In this document: piece after piece, positions 1-5,618 of the stretch
Numbering within the stretch: position 1 is the stretch's first letter
How the letters are laid out: every line of letters begins with the position of its first letter
Assembly: GCA_020629895.1 (NCBI GenBank)
Contig: JAHDCM010000265.1
Location: forward strand, 1-5,618
Reading direction: 5' to 3'
DNA: 5,618 bases
Origin: Bacteroidota bacterium
Lineage (GTDB): Bacteria; Bacteroidota; Bacteroidia; Chitinophagales; UBA2359
Made by a program: the position numbers and the translations under genes
Notes under the pieces: generated by a model
What the model was told of the DNA's origin: nothing
The model's database searches: none
The model's input: only the letters and a program-made list of their open reading frames with translations

Positions 1-308
1 ATGGGGAGTGTGATCGCATGTCCAATCATGGCCGCTTTGATATGGGCGGGCATATCATCACTGCCTTCTAAGGTGTGGGTATAGTAGGGTTGGTTTTCGG
101 GGACAATACGGTTGAAGATATTTTCGAAATCTACACGGACTGAGGGATCGGCATTTTCATTGATCGTAATGGCTGCGGAGGTATGTTTGATAAATAGATG
201 TAATAATCCTGTTTGGGGTAGCGCAGGAAGTTGGTCAAGCACCAATTCTGTGATAATATGATAGCCTCTGGCGAAGGCTGGTAGGGTGAGGTTGATTTGT
301 TGGATCAT
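1..308 (-). CDS. yjbQ: YjbQ/UPF0047 family protein (secondary thiamine-phosphate synthase-type), C-terminus off window
   Basis: Reading the minus strand from the ATG at 308-306 gives 102 complete codons that run open to base 1. The protein is therefore partial at its C-terminus only because the window ends. The family is usually about 135-140 residues, so roughly a quarter is missing. The visible part matches YjbQ as I remember the E. coli protein. It has an N-terminal beta/helix start with ARGYHIIT at 13-20, then KHTSAAITINENADP at 41-55, then H78, and the hallmark EGSDDMPAHIKAAMIG at 81-96. E. coli YjbQ has weak thiamine-phosphate synthase activity and its physiological role is unsettled; a cytosolic homo-oligomer is expected. 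An in-frame stop lies upstream with no other ATG after it, so the start is well determined. It is transcribed divergently from the ABC transporter gene. Family assignment is firm; the biochemical role is not. Confidence 0.93.
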   Translation of the reverse strand, partial: MIQQINLTLPAFARGYHIITELVLDQLPALPQTGLLHLFIKHTSAAITINENADPSVRVDFENIFNRIVPENQPYYTHTLEGSDDMPAHIKAAMIGHAITLP

Positions 309-421
309 GGTAGTTGATGATAGGGTGATTGGATTTTGATGATTGTATGACTTATAAACAGTTTAGCAAGGGGATGTGTTGAATAGAAGGTAATTATTTT
401 AAAAAGATCAGTATATTAAAT
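309..421. promoter_or_regulatory. Divergent intergenic region between yjbQ and the ABC exporter gene
   Basis: These 113 bp separate two divergent starts, so promoters for both directions should lie here or just inside the genes. It contains a small perfect dyad, TAAAC-A-GTTTA at 355-365, which could be an operator but is short enough to be chance in A/T-rich DNA. I looked for the Bacteroidota pattern (TTG about 19-20 bp before TAnnTTTG) on both strands. TTTG-type boxes exist, for example at 335-338 on the plus strand, but none has a matching -7 box at the right spacing. The last 30 bp before the ABC start are strongly A/T-rich with no GGAGG-like sequence, as is usual for Bacteroidota leaders. 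That promoters are present is inferred from gene orientation, not from a recognised motif. Confidence 0.4.
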
Positions 422-2206
422 ATGAGAAAAAGGGTAGCACAAGAACAGGATGAGCAGGCGGTGAGAAAACGGGTTAGTTGGAAAGAATTGTTAGGAATTT
501 TTCAGTACATTTTACCATATAAAGCCACCTTTGCTATTGGCTTGGTTTTCTTAATACTTTCCACTTCTACTACACTTGTTTTTCCTTACTTAGCGAGTAT
601 GTTGGCCGATGCGGCTCAAGGGCAGTCAGCTTTGAATTTGAATCAGTTAGGATTAGGGCTATTAGCTATTTTGGTGATGCAAGCCGTTTTTTCCTATTTT
701 CGGATTATCTTATTTTCGATTGTGAGTGAAAAAGCGATGGGAGATGTTCGTAAATCCTTATATGCCAAGCTCATTCGCCTAGAAATCCCCTTTTTTGAAA
801 AGCGAAGAGTAGGGGAGTTGACCAGCCGCATTGCCGCAGATGTTTCCCAATTACAAAGTGCCTTATCCATCAATTTGGCGGAGATGCTCCGTCAGTTTTT
901 TACGCTTATCATTGGTATTGCTATTATTGCCTACACTTCTTTGAAGCTTACACTCATTATGTTGTCCACTTTCCCTGTGGCCATTATATTAACCATGTTT
1001 TTTGGGCGATACATTCGTCGGTTGTCAAGAGAAACGCAAGATTTACTAGGAGAGACCAATGTTGTGGTAGAAGAAACCTTGCAGTCGGTACAAGTAGTAA
1101 AAGCATTTACCAATGAATGGTACGAATCGCAACGATATAATAATAAGATGGAAGAAGTTGTTGCGAAGGCACTTAAAACGGCACGTTATCGGGGTTTATT
1201 TGTTACTTTTCTCATTTCGGCTGTTTTTGGAGGCATTACCTTAGTTTTATGGCTTGGATTTGGAATGGTAGAAAGTAAAGAGTTAACCACAGGTGAGTTA
1301 ATTAGCTTTTTGTTTTATACCGTATTTATTGGGGCTTCGATTAGTGGGGTAGGAAATTTATACAGTGAGTTTCAGAAAGCAATAGGAGCTTCTGACCGTA
1401 TTCGTGAAATACTAGATGAACAGGAAGAAGTAGCGATGGAACGACCAGTAAAAAAGGAATTAATACAAGGAGATATTCAGTATCAACAGGTTTCTTTTCG
1501 CTACCCTACACGGACGGATATTGAGGTATTGAAGGGGGTGACGTTGGATATAAAGCAAGGGCAAAAGATTGCTTTGGTGGGTCATAGTGGTTCAGGGAAG
1601 TCAACGATTGTACAGTTGTTGATGCGAATGTATCAATTGGAAAATGGAGCGATTTTAGTAGGAGGAAAAGCCATTGACCAATATAACATTTCTCAACTTC
1701 GCGCTAATATTGGTATCGTGCCACAAGAGGTACTTTTATTTGGAGGAACTATTCGAGAGAATATTTTATATGGAAATCCAGATGCGACAGAAGCGGATTT
1801 GGTAAGTGCCGCTCGAAAAGCCAATGCGCTTTCCTTTATTGAATCGTTTCCTGAAGGATTTGATACCTTAGTAGGAGAACGGGGGATTAAATTGTCGGGT
1901 GGGCAAAAACAACGAGTAGCCATTGCACGAGCTATCTTGAAAGACCCTGCGATTTTGATATTGGATGAGGCGACTAGTTCCTTAGATGCCGAATCAGAGA
2001 AATTAGTACAAGGCGCATTAAATGAATTAATGGAAGGACGTACTACAATTATCATTGCACATCGCCTGTCTACAATTCGTGAAGTAGATTGTATTTATGT
2101 CTTGGATAATGGCCAAATTGTAGAGCAAGGAACACATACCACATTAGCCAATAAAGAAGGAGGAGTGTACCAACACTTACTCCGCTTACAATTTGCAGAA
2201 GTGTAA
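422..2206 (+). CDS. ABC transporter half-exporter, transmembrane plus ATP-binding domains (ABCB/MsbA-type)
   Basis: This 594-residue protein is a complete type IV ABC half-exporter, expected to work as a homodimer (or heterodimer) in the inner membrane and push a lipid, drug or peptide outward using ATP. Residues 1-30 form a charged cytosolic lead. The transmembrane domain spans about 31-315, with hydrophobic segments near 35-58, 76-100, 155-173, 175-196, 259-281 and 290-312, and the typical coupling-helix region around FFEKRRVGELTSRI (124-137). The nucleotide-binding domain spans about 348-590: A-loop Y361, Walker A GHSGSGKST (387-395), Q-loop Q435, signature LSGGQ (491-495), Walker B ILILDE ending in catalytic E516, D-loop SSLD (519-522) and switch H547. 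All catalytic positions are intact. An in-frame stop upstream at 380-382, with no ATG between, fixes the start. The next gene starts 27 bp downstream, which suggests co-transcription. Substrate cannot be told from sequence; lipid flipping (MsbA-like) and multidrug export are both possible. Confidence 0.95.
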   Translation: MRKRVAQEQDEQAVRKRVSWKELLGIFQYILPYKATFAIGLVFLILSTSTTLVFPYLASMLADAAQGQSALNLNQLGLGLLAILVMQAVFSYFRIILFSIVSEKAMGDVRKSLYAKLIRLEIPFFEKRRVGELTSRIAADVSQLQSALSINLAEMLRQFFTLIIGIAIIAYTSLKLTLIMLSTFPVAIILTMFFGRYIRRLSRETQDLLGETNVVVEETLQSVQVVKAFTNEWYESQRYNNKMEEVVAKALKTARYRGLFVTFLISAVFGGITLVLWLGFGMVESKELTTGELISFLFYTVFIGASISGVGNLYSEFQKAIGASDRIREILDEQEEVAMERPVKKELIQGDIQYQQVSFRYPTRTDIEVLKGVTLDIKQGQKIALVGHSGSGKSTIVQLLMRMYQLENGAILVGGKAIDQYNISQLRANIGIVPQEVLLFGGTIRENILYGNPDATEADLVSAARKANALSFIESFPEGFDTLVGERGIKLSGGQKQRVAIARAILKDPAILILDEATSSLDAESEKLVQGALNELMEGRTTIIIAHRLSTIREVDCIYVLDNGQIVEQGTHTTLANKEGGVYQHLLRLQFAEV

Positions 2207-2233
2207 TTTCCATATTAACATTAACCAGTACTA

Positions 2234-2932
2234 ATGTTTAAAGCCATTGAATGTCCGAGTTGTTTTCGACAATTAGCTGCTCCACAAATTGATATTTGGG
2301 ACTTGGAAGCGGCATGTAAAGACTGTGCTTTAAATTTTAGTTTTCAAGAGCAGTTACCCATTGAGATACGTCAAAAGCATGAGGTGATTAAATTACCTAA
2401 AGGAATAGAGTTGTTAAGTACCGAAGAAGAGTTTGAAATAGATGTTAAATGGCGCGATGTCTGCTGGAAATCAATTGACGGAAAAAGAAACTATGGGATA
2501 CTCATTGCTTGGTTTTTAACAGCTGTATTTTCTTTTGTATGGGGATGGTTAATTTCTGGAGGGCTAGATACAACTCCCAATGGGGGAATTCGTATAGTGC
2601 TATTATGTATTTGGCTTACTTTATTTGTTTATCTGCCCATTGCCAATTTATTGAATTCGACTAAGATTGTTATTAAAGAAGGACAATTGAGTCTCAACCA
2701 TGGCCCTTACCCCACCTTTAATATGGGAAAAGATATTCCCGTGCATCAGATTGAGCAAATTTATATTGTAAAGGATTATAATTTTGATCTAAAAGTACAG
2801 ACCTCTGTATATGGATCAAGGTATTTATTAACTGGATTGTCAACGGCACAAACAGCAGTGTTTATCGAGCAAGAGATAGAAAAATATTTACAAATTGAAG
2901 ATGTGCAAATGAAAGGAGAATGGCAAGGATAA
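2234..2932 (+). CDS. Zinc-ribbon membrane protein with C-terminal PH-like domain, paralogue 1 (unknown function)
   Basis: I do not recognise this 232-residue protein by name. It begins with a treble-clef/zinc-ribbon pattern: C7-x2-C10, 17 residues, C28-x2-C31. A linker with GIELLSTEEEFEIDV (58-71) follows, then two hydrophobic membrane segments near 87-108 and 119-140. The C-terminal region, about 142-222, alternates short beta-like stretches, with a GPYP turn at 157-160 and IPVHQIEQIYIV at 168-179. It ends in an amphipathic helix, FIEQEIEKYLQIED (210-223), the arrangement expected of a bacterial PH-like domain. No signal peptide is seen. With two crossings, both soluble ends should lie on the same side, most likely the cytosol because the cysteines suggest zinc. 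It sits 27 bp after the ABC exporter and 15 bp before a paralogue with the same layout, so all three are probably one operon. The ORF and architecture are clear; the PH-like label is inferred from pattern and the function is unknown. Confidence 0.85.
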   Translation: MFKAIECPSCFRQLAAPQIDIWDLEAACKDCALNFSFQEQLPIEIRQKHEVIKLPKGIELLSTEEEFEIDVKWRDVCWKSIDGKRNYGILIAWFLTAVFSFVWGWLISGGLDTTPNGGIRIVLLCIWLTLFVYLPIANLLNSTKIVIKEGQLSLNHGPYPTFNMGKDIPVHQIEQIYIVKDYNFDLKVQTSVYGSRYLLTGLSTAQTAVFIEQEIEKYLQIEDVQMKGEWQG

Positions 2933-2947
2933 TATGAGTATAGACCT

Positions 2948-3694
2948 ATGTTAGAACGACGAAAAAAATGCCCCAACTGCAATGAAAAAATACGTAGGAA
3001 ATTCCAAAATAAAATAGATGGAGTAGGACTTTGTGTGCATTGTGATGTCGTGTATGGACTCTATGAACATCGTGATTTACGCGATAATGAATTAGGACAC
3101 CCGCCTGAAGGAGTGAGCTTTTTAGAAGTAGAAGATACCTTATATATTACAGCAGAAGATACTGCCCAAAATAGTAAATTTTTATATTGGATAGCCTTTA
3201 TCTTGGTAAGCATTCCAGTAGGATTAATGGCCCTTCTTTTTTTGATTACAGGAGGTTTTTTAGAATTGTTTTTGCTAGGCCTGATATTCTGGATGCCCTT
3301 TAGTATATGGAGTTTATTGGCTTTTTTACTTTTTTTAGCCCCTTTTTACTGGGAACGAACAGATGTCTACGAATTTACTGTCCATCCTCAACGCCTAGAT
3401 ATTCATTACAAAAAAGGCAAATGGTGGGCAAGCAAACGCAATATATATAGTGCTTCGACCGCCTTTTTAGAACAATTATTTATTGCTACAAGTATTGTAA
3501 CACGCGAAAAACGACGAAATAAGAAAGTAGTAAAACAATGGAAAGAGTATTACTTTACCCTTCGAATCCGCCAAAAAGACTACCAAGAAGACATTATTTT
3601 TACCACCCAAAATCAAAAAATGGCCTTTTTTGTAGAAAAAACAATCGAATATTATCTCGGAATTGACGACCGTAAGGTATCGGATGAAAGATAA
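2948..3694 (+). CDS. Zinc-ribbon membrane protein with C-terminal PH-like domain, paralogue 2 (unknown function)
   Basis: This 248-residue protein repeats the plan of the preceding gene. Its zinc ribbon is C8-x2-C11, 17 residues, C29-x2-C32, with spacing identical to the neighbour. The linker GVSFLEVEDTLYI (55-67) aligns with the neighbour's GIELLSTEEEFEI. The hydrophobic block is longer, about 78-134, probably two crossings (78-101 and 104-134) with many Phe, Leu and Trp. The C-terminal domain ends in FFVEKTIEYYLGIDD (227-241), clearly homologous to the neighbour's last helix. It differs by a strongly basic stretch at about 186-199 (eight Lys/Arg in 14 residues), which favours a cytosolic side and could bind acidic lipid or nucleic acid. 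The frame is the same as the upstream gene and an in-frame TAA separates them, so no earlier ATG is available. The ATG at 2934 is in another frame and closes after six codons. Function is unknown; a role with the exporter is inferred only from position. Confidence 0.85.
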   Translation: MLERRKKCPNCNEKIRRKFQNKIDGVGLCVHCDVVYGLYEHRDLRDNELGHPPEGVSFLEVEDTLYITAEDTAQNSKFLYWIAFILVSIPVGLMALLFLITGGFLELFLLGLIFWMPFSIWSLLAFLLFLAPFYWERTDVYEFTVHPQRLDIHYKKGKWWASKRNIYSASTAFLEQLFIATSIVTREKRRNKKVVKQWKEYYFTLRIRQKDYQEDIIFTTQNQKMAFFVEKTIEYYLGIDDRKVSDER

Positions 3695-3811
3695 TTGAAT
3701 CAGCAACAAAATTAAGTCATTTGTAATACTAAAAAATCGCTGATACTTTATTATTTTCGAGAGACAAACAAGGTATCCCTTCCCTTATCAAACACCTTTA
3801 ATGTACAACCG
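3695..3811 (+). promoter_or_regulatory. Intergenic region before the dehalogenase gene: loose dyad and weak promoter candidate
   Basis: This 117-bp gap separates the three-gene cluster from the dehalogenase gene and is the likeliest place for the cluster's end and a new promoter. Two nested inverted repeats are visible around its start: ATCAGC at 3699-3704 with GCTGAT at 3739-3744, and inside it ACAAA at 3706-3710 with TTTGT at 3720-3724. A T-rich stretch (3747-3757) follows, but the stem is broken by long loops, so it is a poor terminator. A weak Bacteroidota-like promoter candidate is TTTG at 3720-3723, 20 bp, then TACTTTAT at 3744-3751; its -7 box matches TAnnTTTG at only part of the positions. 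Neither is more than suggestive. Confidence 0.25.
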
Positions 3812-4720
3812 ATGCAAGCCATACTAAGCACACCCGAAAACCGCTTTCAAAATCTTCCCGACTATCCGTTTCAACCCCATTACCTCGAAGTAGATGATGG
3901 ACTTCGTATGCATTATGTAGATGAAGGAGATCACGCAGGAGCAATTGTTTTGCTCTTACATGGCGAACCTAGTTGGTCATTCCTTTACCGCAAAATGATT
4001 CCTCTATTTGTAGAGGCAGGATATCGTGTGATTGCTCCCGATCTAATTGGCTTTGGAAAATCGGATAAACCTGCCCATCGCGATGATTACACTTATGCCC
4101 AACACCTTATATGGACCGACACACTCATTCAAAAACTCGACCTTAATAACATTAGCCTCTTTTGCCAAGATTGGGGAGGTTTGATAGGGTTACGACTAGC
4201 TGCCGAAAATCAAGATCGTTTTGCCAATATTGTCGCCGCCAATACCATTCTTCCCACAGGTGATGTTGCTCCCAATGAAGCCTTTTTGAAATGGCAACAC
4301 TTCTCACAGACCGTTCCCGAATTTCCAGTTGCTCAAACCATCAATAGAGCTACTGTTACTGAACTTTCTGAAGAGATAATGGCCGCCTACGATGCCCCTT
4401 TTCCTGATGAAAGTTATAAAGAAGGCGCGCGGATTTTTCCCGCCCTCGTTCCGACTAGCCCCAACGACCCAGAAACAAACGCCAATCGAGCTGCTTGGCA
4501 AACCTTGATGCAATGGAAAAAGCCCTTTTTAACCCTCTTTTCTGATAGTGATCCGATTATGAAAGGACTCGAAAAAATCTTCCAAAGTATGATACCCGGA
4601 GCCAAAGGACAACCTCATGAAATAATTGTAGGAGGAGGGCATTTCTTACAGGAAGACAAAGGCGAAGAAATTGCAGAAAAGATGATTCAATGGTTAAAAA
4701 GTCTTAACGCTTCCAACTAA
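3812..4720 (+). CDS. dhmA: Haloalkane dehalogenase, subfamily HLD-I (alpha/beta hydrolase)
   Basis: This 302-residue protein fits type 1 haloalkane dehalogenases (about 300 residues), which hydrolyse carbon-halogen bonds to give an alcohol, halide and a proton in the cytosol. The alpha/beta-hydrolase core has HGEPSW at 50-55, where E52 is the oxyanion-hole position. The nucleophile elbow CQDWGG at 118-123 gives nucleophile D120 and first halide-binding W121. The cap domain, about 150-215, carries FLKWQHFSQ (158-166), where W161 is the expected second halide-binding Trp. The catalytic acid is D247 in FSDSDPI (243-249), after strand beta-7 as in HLD-I (DhlA/DhmA-like) enzymes, and the base is H277 in GGGHFLQED (274-282). 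All five key residues are therefore present, which argues against an epoxide hydrolase, where a Tyr pair replaces the halide Trp residues. The ATG at 3812 gives the expected N-terminus (PDYPFQPHYLEV, 16-27); the ATG at 3801 is out of frame. No signal peptide is seen. The symbol follows the type 1 family name; substrate range is unknown. Confidence 0.9.
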   Translation: MQAILSTPENRFQNLPDYPFQPHYLEVDDGLRMHYVDEGDHAGAIVLLLHGEPSWSFLYRKMIPLFVEAGYRVIAPDLIGFGKSDKPAHRDDYTYAQHLIWTDTLIQKLDLNNISLFCQDWGGLIGLRLAAENQDRFANIVAANTILPTGDVAPNEAFLKWQHFSQTVPEFPVAQTINRATVTELSEEIMAAYDAPFPDESYKEGARIFPALVPTSPNDPETNANRAAWQTLMQWKKPFLTLFSDSDPIMKGLEKIFQSMIPGAKGQPHEIIVGGGHFLQEDKGEEIAEKMIQWLKSLNASN

Positions 4721-4722
4721 TA

Positions 4723-4774
4723 AAATGGTGGTGGGGTTAGTAATATATAATCCATATTCACCAAACCATCATTT
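4723..4774 (+). promoter_or_regulatory. Imperfect hairpin abutting the methyltransferase start codon
   Basis: The whole 54-bp gap after the dehalogenase is dominated by a dyad. AAATGGTGGT at 4723-4732 pairs with ACCATCATTT at 4765-4774, ten pairs with a single G-U wobble in RNA. An inner pair, AATAT at 4742-4746 with ATATT at 4754-4758, lies inside its 32-base loop. The 3' arm ends exactly one base before the ATG at 4775. It has no T-tract after it, so it is not a standard intrinsic terminator. It could be a leader structure that influences translation of the methyltransferase, a processing site, or an operator. The pairing is directly visible; the role is a guess. Confidence 0.35.
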
Positions 4775-5566
4775 ATGACAATGGAAGAAAAGTATATCCA
4801 CGGCGTTCACCAAGAAGAACAAGATCGTCTACGCCTACTCAACAAATTAACGAACAAAGCCTATCTCGAATTTATTCAGGTAGCTTCCAATAGTACCATC
4901 CTTGAAATTGGCAGTGGCTTAGGTATCATTGCAGGAAGTATGGCTGAAAGAGATCGTAGTGTCCAAGTGACAGGCATTGAATATGCCCAAGAACAAATAA
5001 ATCAATGTCCAACGCACCATCCGAACCTTCAATTTGTACAAGGAGATGCTCAACAACTTCCCTTTGATGATGCGCAATTTGATGTCGTATATGGACGCTA
5101 TATTTTAGAACATCTTAACAACCCTCAACAAGCACTCCAAGAAGCTTATCGTGTTCTCAAACCAGGTGGAATAATCTACTTTCAAGAAAATGCCATCTCC
5201 CTCATGCGCGTCTTTCCCGAATGCCCTCGCTTTCAAGAAGTTTGGCAGCAATTTATCACCCTACAAGCCCAATTAGGAGGTGATGCTGAAGTCGGAACCA
5301 AGCTTTATAGCCTCGCCTATCACGCAGGTTTTAAAGACATTATACCAGCTTTTGCTCAAGAAATTCACTACCATAAAAAAGGAACGCTCAATGGGTGGGT
5401 CGATAATTTGATTGGGAATATTGAAGGAGCCACTGATGCATTGATGGAAGCTAATTTAGTTACTACCGAAACAATACAACAAGCTCTTCAAGAACTAGAG
5501 ATGCTCAAACAAACTCCCGAAGCCAGTTCATACTTTTATTGGAATCGGATTACAGCAACCAAATAA
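4775..5566 (+). CDS. Class I SAM-dependent methyltransferase, substrate unknown
   Basis: This 263-residue cytosolic protein has the complete Rossmann-type methyltransferase core. After an N-terminal helix with YIHGVHQEEQDRLRLL (7-22) comes motif I, ILEIGSGLG (42-50), which binds S-adenosylmethionine. The strand-2 acid is E69 in VTGIEYA, which contacts the ribose. GDAQQLPF (90-97) holds the adenine-contacting D91. FDVVYGRYILEHL (102-114) is the motif around strand 4, and YRVLKPGGIIYFQE (125-138) is the usual strand-5 turn. These place it in the Methyltransf_11/25 type group. The C-terminal third (about 140-263) is helical and should shape the acceptor site, but shows nothing that names the substrate. 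A second ATG two codons downstream (4781) is an equally possible start. It lies 54 bp after the dehalogenase on the same strand; co-transcription is possible but not shown. Small-molecule methylation is the default guess. Confidence 0.9.
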   Translation: MTMEEKYIHGVHQEEQDRLRLLNKLTNKAYLEFIQVASNSTILEIGSGLGIIAGSMAERDRSVQVTGIEYAQEQINQCPTHHPNLQFVQGDAQQLPFDDAQFDVVYGRYILEHLNNPQQALQEAYRVLKPGGIIYFQENAISLMRVFPECPRFQEVWQQFITLQAQLGGDAEVGTKLYSLAYHAGFKDIIPAFAQEIHYHKKGTLNGWVDNLIGNIEGATDALMEANLVTTETIQQALQELEMLKQTPEASSYFYWNRITATK

Positions 5567-5570
5567 GTAC

Positions 5571-5612
5571 CTGAGCATAAATAATCGCCATTTTTGATGC
5601 AGCTATTTTTTT
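5571..5612 (+). terminator. Weak candidate intrinsic terminator after the methyltransferase gene
   Basis: Four bases after the methyltransferase stop, CT-(GA)-GCAT-AAA at 5571-5581 can pair with TTT-(G)-ATGC-AG ending at 5602. A run of seven T follows at 5606-5612. Position and T-tract suit an intrinsic terminator, but the stem is A/T-rich, bulged and has a loop of about 11 bases, so it is weak. No other structure is seen before the window ends. Confidence 0.3.
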
Positions 5613-5618
5613 GTCAGA

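Noticed and set aside
1..308. Apparent truncation of the YjbQ protein.
   Set aside because: The frame is open to base 1 and conservation continues to the edge, so the gene is cut by the window, not broken.
931..2055. Minus-strand open frames of 60 and 120 codons inside the ABC transporter gene.
   Set aside because: They mirror conserved ABC transporter coding sequence and have no recognisable protein features.
2217..2238. Inverted repeat AACATTA / TAATGTT spanning the start codon of the first zinc-ribbon gene.
   Set aside because: Only seven pairs in A/T-rich DNA with no extension. It is likely fortuitous and too weak to list as a feature.
2587..2613. A dif-like stretch: AATTCGTATA followed by TTATGTATTTG, resembling XerC and XerD arms.
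   Set aside because: The central spacer is one base different from the canonical six, the right half of the XerD arm does not match, and it lies inside a coding sequence several hundred bases from the skew switch. Probably chance.
2934..2954. Tiny ORF from the ATG at 2934 (six codons) just after the first zinc-ribbon gene.
   Set aside because: It overlaps the real start at 2948, has no distinctive content, and is expected by chance.
3812..5566. The idea that dehalogenase and methyltransferase form a halide-methylation/dehalogenation cycle.
   Set aside because: The methyltransferase shows only the generic SAM fold with nothing pointing to halide as acceptor, and the genes are 54 bp apart without proof of co-transcription.
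5550..5618. A minus-strand frame open from the right window edge (22 codons) to a stop at 5552-5550, possibly the C-terminus of a convergent gene.
   Set aside because: Too short to judge, no recognisable motif, it would overlap the methyltransferase end by 17 bp, and such open stretches are common by chance.

Overview
The window looks like chromosomal DNA from a bacterium of moderate-to-low GC (roughly 40% in the stretches I counted by eye). None of the start codons has a convincing Shine-Dalgarno sequence at normal spacing, and the leaders are A/T-rich. That, with the style of the proteins, suggests Bacteroidota, perhaps a marine Saprospiria/Cytophagia-type lineage. This is an inference; no rRNA or other phylogenetic marker is present. 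There are no tRNAs, rRNAs, CRISPR arrays, insertion sequences or phage genes. Coding density is high and the longest non-coding gap is about 117 bp.

Layout. (1) Bases 1-308, minus strand: most of a YjbQ/UPF0047 protein, cut by the left window edge. (2) A 113-bp divergent intergenic region that must hold the start signals for both directions. (3) 422-3694, plus strand: a tight three-gene cluster with gaps of 27 and 15 bp. It contains an ABCB/MsbA-type half-transporter followed by two membrane proteins that I do not recognise by name. Each of these has an N-terminal four-cysteine zinc ribbon with identical spacing, a central pair of hydrophobic segments, and a C-terminal domain ending in a near-identical helix. 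They are divergent tandem paralogues. (4) A 117-bp gap, then 3812-4720: a haloalkane dehalogenase of subfamily I with all five catalytic/halide-binding residues identifiable. (5) A 54-bp gap containing a dyad that abuts the next start codon, then 4775-5566: a class I SAM-dependent methyltransferase of unknown substrate. (6) A possible weak terminator near the right edge.

How the genes fit together. The ABC exporter and the two zinc-ribbon membrane proteins are probably one transcription unit, so the pair may be accessory or regulatory partners of the exporter; this is inferred from position only. The dehalogenase and methyltransferase are co-directional but separated by larger gaps, and nothing in the sequence ties them to one pathway.

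The strongest sequence-scale signal beyond the genes is a change of strand composition. The plus strand is G-rich over C from base 1 to about 3150-3300, whichever strand is coding, and C-rich over G from there to the end. The switch lies inside the second zinc-ribbon gene. The best candidate for something undescribed is the zinc-ribbon/membrane/PH-like paralogue pair behind the exporter.
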